NCBI RefSeq assembly: GCF_000231115.1
Contig: NW_006889844.1
Span: 25,841 to 89,840 of the forward strand
DNA length: 64,000 bases
DNA from: Vittaforma corneae ATCC 50505
Lineage: Eukaryota; Microsporidia; Nosematidae
Reading direction: 5' to 3'
In this document: in pieces, positions 59,337 through 64,000 of the stretch
Position numbering within the stretch: position 1 is the stretch's first letter
Layout of the letters: every line of letters starts with the position of its first letter
Translations under genes and position numbers: made by a program
The notes under the pieces: generated by a model
Databases searched by the model: none
What the model was told of the DNA's origin: nothing
What the model saw: only the letters and a program-made list of their open reading frames with translations

Positions 59337-60884
59337 ATGGCTCTATTTAATTTTAAATTCATTTCCCCAGAGTGGATGGTATTTGAGAGATGGCGAATGC
59401 AGAGCAAGAATACACAGGATGTCTTGGAGGTTCTTAAGAATAGGTTAGAAAGCGCCAGCTATGAGGAGGATAGAATAGAAACGCTGCAGAAACTCTATAG
59501 CTACTCAATTAGCAATCCCAATGACGTTCTGGATCTATGCTTCGATGCGATTGTTAAATCCATAGAGATGACAGATATCAAGTCCCAGCAGGCTATGATT
59601 TTGCACGCACTTTACACCAGCTCGTACAGCGAGCTCATGCTAGAGAAGTTTGTTTCCAAAAATGAGTATTCACAGGTGGTTTTGAGATGTGATGTGCATT
59701 TTATTTCTAGAATCATCAGAACAATTAACTCAAACACGTTATATTCATTTCTATCAGAGGAGAACTCAATCACAACAGTTCTTATGAGTTTCATAAAAAA
59801 TGGATACTTCAAAGAGTTTTGCAGTTTTGTTGGCAAAAATACAACTTTAAAAGAAACACTTGTTTTTGAGGGGGCTTTTGAGGAGCTAATGAAAATCTAT
59901 ACATTTGAAAAGCGTATAATGGCAAGGGAGGAAAGAATCCATAGCTCGAGGATGTGTTTAGTATCTCTGTTAGATGGATCGGCCAAGAATCAGCAGTATT
60001 TCTTCGATTCTGATCTTGTTCAAAGCATCACTAAAGAGCCTATTGCTGATGATATTGAAATGCTTCAGATGCTACTGAATCCTGAATTAAAAAACTATGC
60101 AATTTGCCAAAAAGGACTCATGCAGTGTGGCGTTTTGGAAACAGCCATGCAGCTTAAGGCTTATGGCATTATTTATAGCCTTATCGATTCAAATGAAGAA
60201 AATTTCAAGACTTTTATTGAAAACCACTTGTGTTTAGAATCTTTAATAGAAGAGTGCGATAACTCAGTAGAAGCATTTAAGATAGTTGAACTTCTTGCAC
60301 GATACACATACTTTCCGATTGCTCATGATCACTCATTTAGGATTAATACTCTCCTGTGCATTCTTGGATGTTCATTTGCAGATCTCAACTATCTGATAGT
60401 TGATGCTGTCCAAAAAGATAAACTTAATATGGATCATCTGATTTACTTATTATTTACACAAAGCACGATCAGCAGCATCAGGCAATACCTTAACTACGCA
60501 GAGTATGAAGAACCGTTGGGCTCAATGTGCATTTTGATCTATCTTTCATTTAGTATCCAGCTAGATCTTTCTCCACACCAACTCATTGCAAAACTAAAAT
60601 ATCTAAGGTTATACTTTCTAAACAACAAAGTTACACTAGATTCTATCAACGAATCAGTAACATCTACTATTGACCAGTATATTCAACAGTTTGGCTGTAC
60701 TTTTGAAAGAAAGGAGTATTCGCTACCGTCAAAGAAAGATGCAGAGCAAAACACTAGTGCGCCTACTATAAATTCAGTAACAGAGTCAAAAAGTGTTATT
60801 GTTGAGGGCGTTAACAATAGAATCAAGAGTTTGTTTAGTAAATTTACAAAGAAAGACCAAGAAAAGCAAAACTATGATTTATAA
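59337..60884 (+). CDS. USO1/p115-like vesicle tether (tentative)
   Basis: 515 aa of helical repeats. The best match is FEGAFEELMKIYTFEKRIMA with a downstream CLVSLLDGSAKNQQYFFDSD. It resembles the FExxFxxLFxII...CLxLLxNLLxxNxxNQxxFxE segment of the Uso1/p115 armadillo head. An early ETLQKLYSYSISNPNDVLDL fits too. The long coiled-coil tail of Uso1 is missing; a short Lys-rich end remains. Yeast Uso1 tethers ER-derived vesicles to Golgi together with SM proteins and syntaxins, two of which are encoded nearby. The first ATG is 59337. Confidence 0.5.
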   Translation: MALFNFKFISPEWMVFERWRMQSKNTQDVLEVLKNRLESASYEEDRIETLQKLYSYSISNPNDVLDLCFDAIVKSIEMTDIKSQQAMILHALYTSSYSELMLEKFVSKNEYSQVVLRCDVHFISRIIRTINSNTLYSFLSEENSITTVLMSFIKNGYFKEFCSFVGKNTTLKETLVFEGAFEELMKIYTFEKRIMAREERIHSSRMCLVSLLDGSAKNQQYFFDSDLVQSITKEPIADDIEMLQMLLNPELKNYAICQKGLMQCGVLETAMQLKAYGIIYSLIDSNEENFKTFIENHLCLESLIEECDNSVEAFKIVELLARYTYFPIAHDHSFRINTLLCILGCSFADLNYLIVDAVQKDKLNMDHLIYLLFTQSTISSIRQYLNYAEYEEPLGSMCILIYLSFSIQLDLSPHQLIAKLKYLRLYFLNNKVTLDSINESVTSTIDQYIQQFGCTFERKEYSLPSKKDAEQNTSAPTINSVTESKSVIVEGVNNRIKSLFSKFTKKDQEKQNYDL

Positions 60885-61424
60885 GGTACTAGAATTTCAA
60901 CCATGTCGGCTATATGGAGGGGCACGGAGTATGCATGTTTTTGTTAAAATGTCATTTCCATAATGTTGTGTAGAGATTTCAGGTTAACTAAAATCCCAGG
61001 CAGTACACTTCTTAGCCACCAACCATAGGTTCCGTTTCTTGTAGCAAGTTCAAAATGTCTTGAAGTATAGCATAAGAATTGCGGTTTTAATACCATAGCA
61101 CAATTAGCACTGGATGCTCATATACACTTGGCCAGCTATGGGCAATAATTACAAAATAGTCAAACTATTAATTCAAATTAAAGACAGTAGGTGTGGTCAA
61201 TTTCAGCACTAATAAAACTGCCCTTAGGCCTAAATTTTCTTCATGTGTTGTATTTAAATGTTTCTAAGGGGTTATTTTTCTTTGTGTGGATAAATAATCT
61301 ATTTCTATTGGTACGACATCTAAAGCATATGAACCATACTAATTTAATCAAAGGATGTATGAAGATATCCATGTGGATATTCTATAAACATATGTTGAAC
61401 CAGTCAAGTACTCATATGCTTCAA
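60885..61424. other. Intergenic, nothing recognised
   Basis: About 540 bases. One longer open stretch (61191-61490) has a GTG first codon, is rich in His and Met, and overlaps APC10; I do not count it as a gene. Confidence 0.45.
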
Positions 61425-61820
61425 TTATTTAATATTGTACCTTATCTCTTCGGTGGGGCTTGTTTTGACATTCAATCCTCGTACATGTGAATCCTTGCCG
61501 TCTGAATGGTTGCCTATTATTACAATATGGATATCAAAGACAAAACTGTCAATTAATACAGTCTTCTCGCCTTCTGGCTCACTAAAGCATTGCTTTATAG
61601 CCTGTTTGTTGAAGTGAATTATGAGATTTTCAGGAGTGTAGGACTCGTCAAGAGCGTAGGATAAAATAAAGCCTAGGGAGTGGACATAGGTCTTCCTGAG
61701 GAATGATATTGTAATAGAGTGTGGAAGAGAGTCGTCCGTGCTCCAAAACTCGTCTCGGTTGTCACTGAGCAGCTCTTTTAAGCCATAGCCTCTTTTTGCA
61801 GAACTCAGAACAATCTCCAT
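61425..61820 (-). CDS. APC10: APC10/DOC1 anaphase-promoting complex subunit
   Basis: 131 aa, the DOC domain alone. DOC1 helps the APC/C ubiquitin ligase hold its substrates. It starts near the conserved LSSAKRGYGLKELLSDN, then FWSTDDSLPHSITISF, a DESYTPENLIIHF loop and GNHSDGKDSHVRGLNV. These match the SSxKxGxGVxxLRDDxxxTYWQSDGxQPH and NHQNGRDTHxRxIKI motifs of the family. It is shorter than yeast DOC1 (283 aa) and close to the human core. Confidence 0.92.
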   Translation of the reverse strand: MEIVLSSAKRGYGLKELLSDNRDEFWSTDDSLPHSITISFLRKTYVHSLGFILSYALDESYTPENLIIHFNKQAIKQCFSEPEGEKTVLIDSFVFDIHIVIIGNHSDGKDSHVRGLNVKTSPTEEIRYNIK

Positions 61821-62724
61821 GATGGATGAATAATTCTGTACTGTAAATAGTTATTGATGAGCAGAAATATGAAGAGATAAGTAGCCCATGCACTAAACGG
61901 TCTTAGAAAATAGATTGATAGCCCGTACAGGCAAGCTAATCCAGTGCATCTTCACTTTTGTTGCTGAAAAAATAAAATATGGCATGCATAGATGATGTTC
62001 AGGCATGCAGTATTTAATTGGTAGATTATTATTCTTGGTTCTTTTCTTTGCACCATGTGGCTAGACTCAACAAGGAGCAGCACATTTGCATGGAAGTTGA
62101 TATGATACTTATAATGGCCAAGTGCATATGATGAAGGTCAGTGGTTGATTGTGATTTAGCAATGGAGTATTCTACAATGGGTTAGGAGCTTTGGTCAGAG
62201 ATGCGAAGTTAGCAAGTTAAGTGTGGCAAGAGCAGATGGTTATTTTAGGTCAGAAGATGAGAGATGTGATAGAACAGAAAATCTGATGTTAACAGCATGA
62301 GCTATGGAAGATGGAAGAATGTGGTTTGGATACTGTGCAGCAGCAAGGTTGTGAATATTTAAAGTAACATGTGTAAAAGCGCGGAACATTATCACTAATT
62401 AAATTGATATAAGCAACACAGTCTATTGAACTTCTGAAACAATAAATCTTAAGATATTTTATTATTGGTGAGATGTGCACTAGATGCTACCTCGGTATTA
62501 TTTATCCAAGGACTCATAAGCACAGTCTGTGGTTGCACTTTGGGACGGTTAACACCTGTCAGTATTCTATTTTCAAGCTGGGTCTTTGAGAGGTAGAATT
62601 TAATCACAAAGATTTATCATCACAGTGGTATTGGATGTTGACATTGCAATTTAAACTTTGAGATATGTCATTGTGATTTTCCTGTCAAATTTGAATATTT
62701 AAAAATTTTCAGGCTATACTTCTT
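61821..62724. other. Long intergenic region before the LRR gene
   Basis: About 900 bases with short purine-rich runs (for example around 62140-62340). No gene or RNA recognised. The next gene starts with an AAATTT box at 62701-62709. Confidence 0.4.
62701..62709 (+). promoter_or_regulatory. AAAAATTTT box of the LRR gene
   Basis: AAAAATTTT 15 bases before the ATG at 62725, followed by CAGG; no CCC motif. Confidence 0.4.
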
Positions 62725-63681
62725 ATGAGTAGCTCGGGCAATGATACAAATCCGGACAGCATTCAGAGTCCCAATCCACTTGGAGGTTTTGGAAATGGGG
62801 AACGGGCAGTATGTTCTCCACCCTATGGTTTTGAAAGGTATTCTGAGGACGAAACTGAAGTATCTATACAGTACCAAGGCATTACATCTATTGGCAGCAA
62901 CATCAAGAGACTGGCGAAGCTAGAGAAACTGGATCTCAGTAATAACAGGCTAAAGTCTTTGCCTGACGAAATAGGAGAGCTGAAGAATCTACAGCATTTA
63001 GATCTCAGTTATAATGAATTTGAGTCTCTGCCAGCTGTAATATGGGAGCTGAAGAATCTGCGGTACCTGGATCTTAGTAATAACAAGCTTGGGATACTAC
63101 CAACTGTGATAAGAAAACTAAAGAATTTAGAAATCTTGTATCTTAGCAATAACAAACTTGAGTTATTACCAGCTGAAATAGTAGAGCTGGAGAAACTGCA
63201 ATACCTGTATCTTGGTGGTAACAGACTAACGTTATTGCCCGTCGGGATAGGGGGGCTGAAGAATCTGCAGTGGTTGCATCTCAATTATAACAAGCTCGAG
63301 ATACTGCCATCTGAGATAAGAAGACTGGAAAAACTGCAATATCTATATATCCGTGGTAACAGACTAACGTTATTGCCCATTGAGGTAGGACAGTTGGGAA
63401 GTTTACAGGAGTTGGGTCTCAATGGCAACGAACTTGAAACATTACCAGTTGAGATAGGAAAGCTGAAGAATCTAAGAACATTGCATCTTGGTTATAACAA
63501 ACTTGAGACACTGCCAGTTGAGATAGGAAAATTGCAAGATTTTTTGCGATTACTGAATTTGGCGGGCAATAACATTTTAGAGGTTGGAGATGAAGGAAAG
63601 ACTCTGGGTAAAAGAGAACTGAGGGAGATATTTGGAGGTAAGGTCAAATTTGATGGGGATGTCTTACAAGGACCACAGTGA
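62725..63681 (+). CDS. Leucine-rich-repeat protein
   Basis: 318 aa. After a Ser/Asn/Gly-rich start with no signal peptide, nine or more LRRs of 23 residues follow (about 65-285), each of the LxxLxLxxNxLxxLPxEIGxL type. A C-terminal GKRELREIFGG block closes it. This soluble LRR type mediates protein binding; microsporidia often have expanded LRR families. The stretch GGTAACAGACTAACGTTATT recurs at 63215 and 63353, exactly two repeats (138 bp) apart, showing a recent internal duplication. Confidence 0.9.
   Translation: MSSSGNDTNPDSIQSPNPLGGFGNGERAVCSPPYGFERYSEDETEVSIQYQGITSIGSNIKRLAKLEKLDLSNNRLKSLPDEIGELKNLQHLDLSYNEFESLPAVIWELKNLRYLDLSNNKLGILPTVIRKLKNLEILYLSNNKLELLPAEIVELEKLQYLYLGGNRLTLLPVGIGGLKNLQWLHLNYNKLEILPSEIRRLEKLQYLYIRGNRLTLLPIEVGQLGSLQELGLNGNELETLPVEIGKLKNLRTLHLGYNKLETLPVEIGKLQDFLRLLNLAGNNILEVGDEGKTLGKRELREIFGGKVKFDGDVLQGPQ
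62917..63580 (+). repeat. Nine-fold 69-bp LRR-coding repeat
   Basis: The 69-base (23-codon) unit repeats in phase, the DNA of adjacent units staying recognisably similar. Two copies spaced 138 bp apart share more than 20 identical bases. Confidence 0.7.
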
Positions 63682-64000
63682 GTCAATTATTGCAATAAAT
63701 TGATTTCAAAACTTGGGTAGTTCTTTTTGTTTAAATTATGCTTTGTGTGTCTTTAATTCCGTATGGCAAACAGCATGGTATTAGGTGGGATTCAATGTAT
63801 GTTGTTCATGTACCTTTAAGGGACTGGGAGACAGGAATGCCAGCTGCACTGCTGATGCTAGATATTGTCGAAGAGTACGACCACTAGCACTGCGGTTCCA
63901 TGGCCAGTATGCTTAGATGGCCACGGAATGCCTTGGAAGCTATTGCACCAGGACAGTGCAATGACCAATCTTTGAATAAAGGCTACTTAAGTGCTGTAAG
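63682..64000. other. Intergenic end with two adjacent hairpins
   Basis: 319 bases to the window end. It contains two strong inverted repeats at 63896-63928 and 63942-63962, described under findings. No gene seen. Confidence 0.45.

Noticed and set aside
61191..61490. A 99-codon frame between the USO1-like gene and APC10.
   Set aside because: It begins at GTG, has odd His/Met-rich composition and runs into APC10 on the other strand.
1..64000. Mobile elements, integrated viral sequences or CRISPR-like arrays.
   Set aside because: No transposase, reverse transcriptase, integrase, capsid-like frame or spaced short repeat was seen.

Overview
The window is a compact eukaryotic genome fragment and is almost certainly microsporidian. 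About 42 protein genes sit in 64 kb on both strands, nearly all without visible introns. Proteins are shortened relative to yeast or human homologues, intergenic gaps are a few hundred bases, and a mitosomal-type SAM50 is present. Most genes carry a short C-rich (CCC) motif just upstream of the first ATG, and several translation-related genes also carry an AAAATTTT box; both are known microsporidian start-proximal signals. GC looks like the upper 30s percent by eye (not computed). Beta-tubulin has Gln at position 198, as reported for Vittaforma and Enterocytozoon, but that does not fix the genus.

Layout. 0-9.8 kb: SMC2 (condensin), a cyclin, a ubiquitin-like membrane protein, beta-tubulin, NOG2 and SAM50. 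9.9-25.7 kb: NOP56, SAC1, an SCP1/transgelin-type protein, an L7Ae protein, TFIIA large subunit, PI4-kinase PIK1, a Cdc6/Orc1 ATPase, an AIG1-like membrane protein, an unknown protein, BDP1, 14-3-3 and a fungal-type MscS channel. 26-38.8 kb: a giant LEA2-like membrane-anchored protein, a secreted CAP-domain protein with Val/Thr repeats, KIN1 kinase, an unknown basic protein, a NatB-auxiliary-like protein, ribosomal protein uL30 (RPL7) and an SFP1-like zinc-finger protein. 39-50 kb: UBA1, RAD4/XPC, ribosomal protein uL3 (RPL3), casein kinase 1, SLY1 and haspin. 50-64 kb: two unknown proteins, a syntaxin-18/UFE1-type SNARE, an eIF3a-like protein, a tail-anchored protein, AspRS, a homeodomain protein, a USO1/p115-like tether, APC10 and a leucine-rich-repeat protein in a gene-poor end.

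How the genes work together. PIK1 makes and SAC1 removes PI4P. UFE1, SLY1 and USO1 are ER-Golgi fusion and tethering factors. SMC2, haspin, APC10, the Cdc6/Orc1 ATPase and UBA1 belong to chromosome and cell-cycle control. NOP56, the L7Ae protein, NOG2, uL3, uL30 and the SFP1-like factor form a ribosome-production theme.

A striking property of this sequence is that at least 12 otherwise intact genes, several of them normally essential, are each broken by one or two single-base indels, mostly in short homopolymers. I read these mainly as sequence errors, but list them because they affect every annotation here. Starts were chosen at the first ATG that fits the protein family and, where possible, has the CCC motif directly upstream. 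I found no tRNA, rRNA, transposon, CRISPR or virus-like element.
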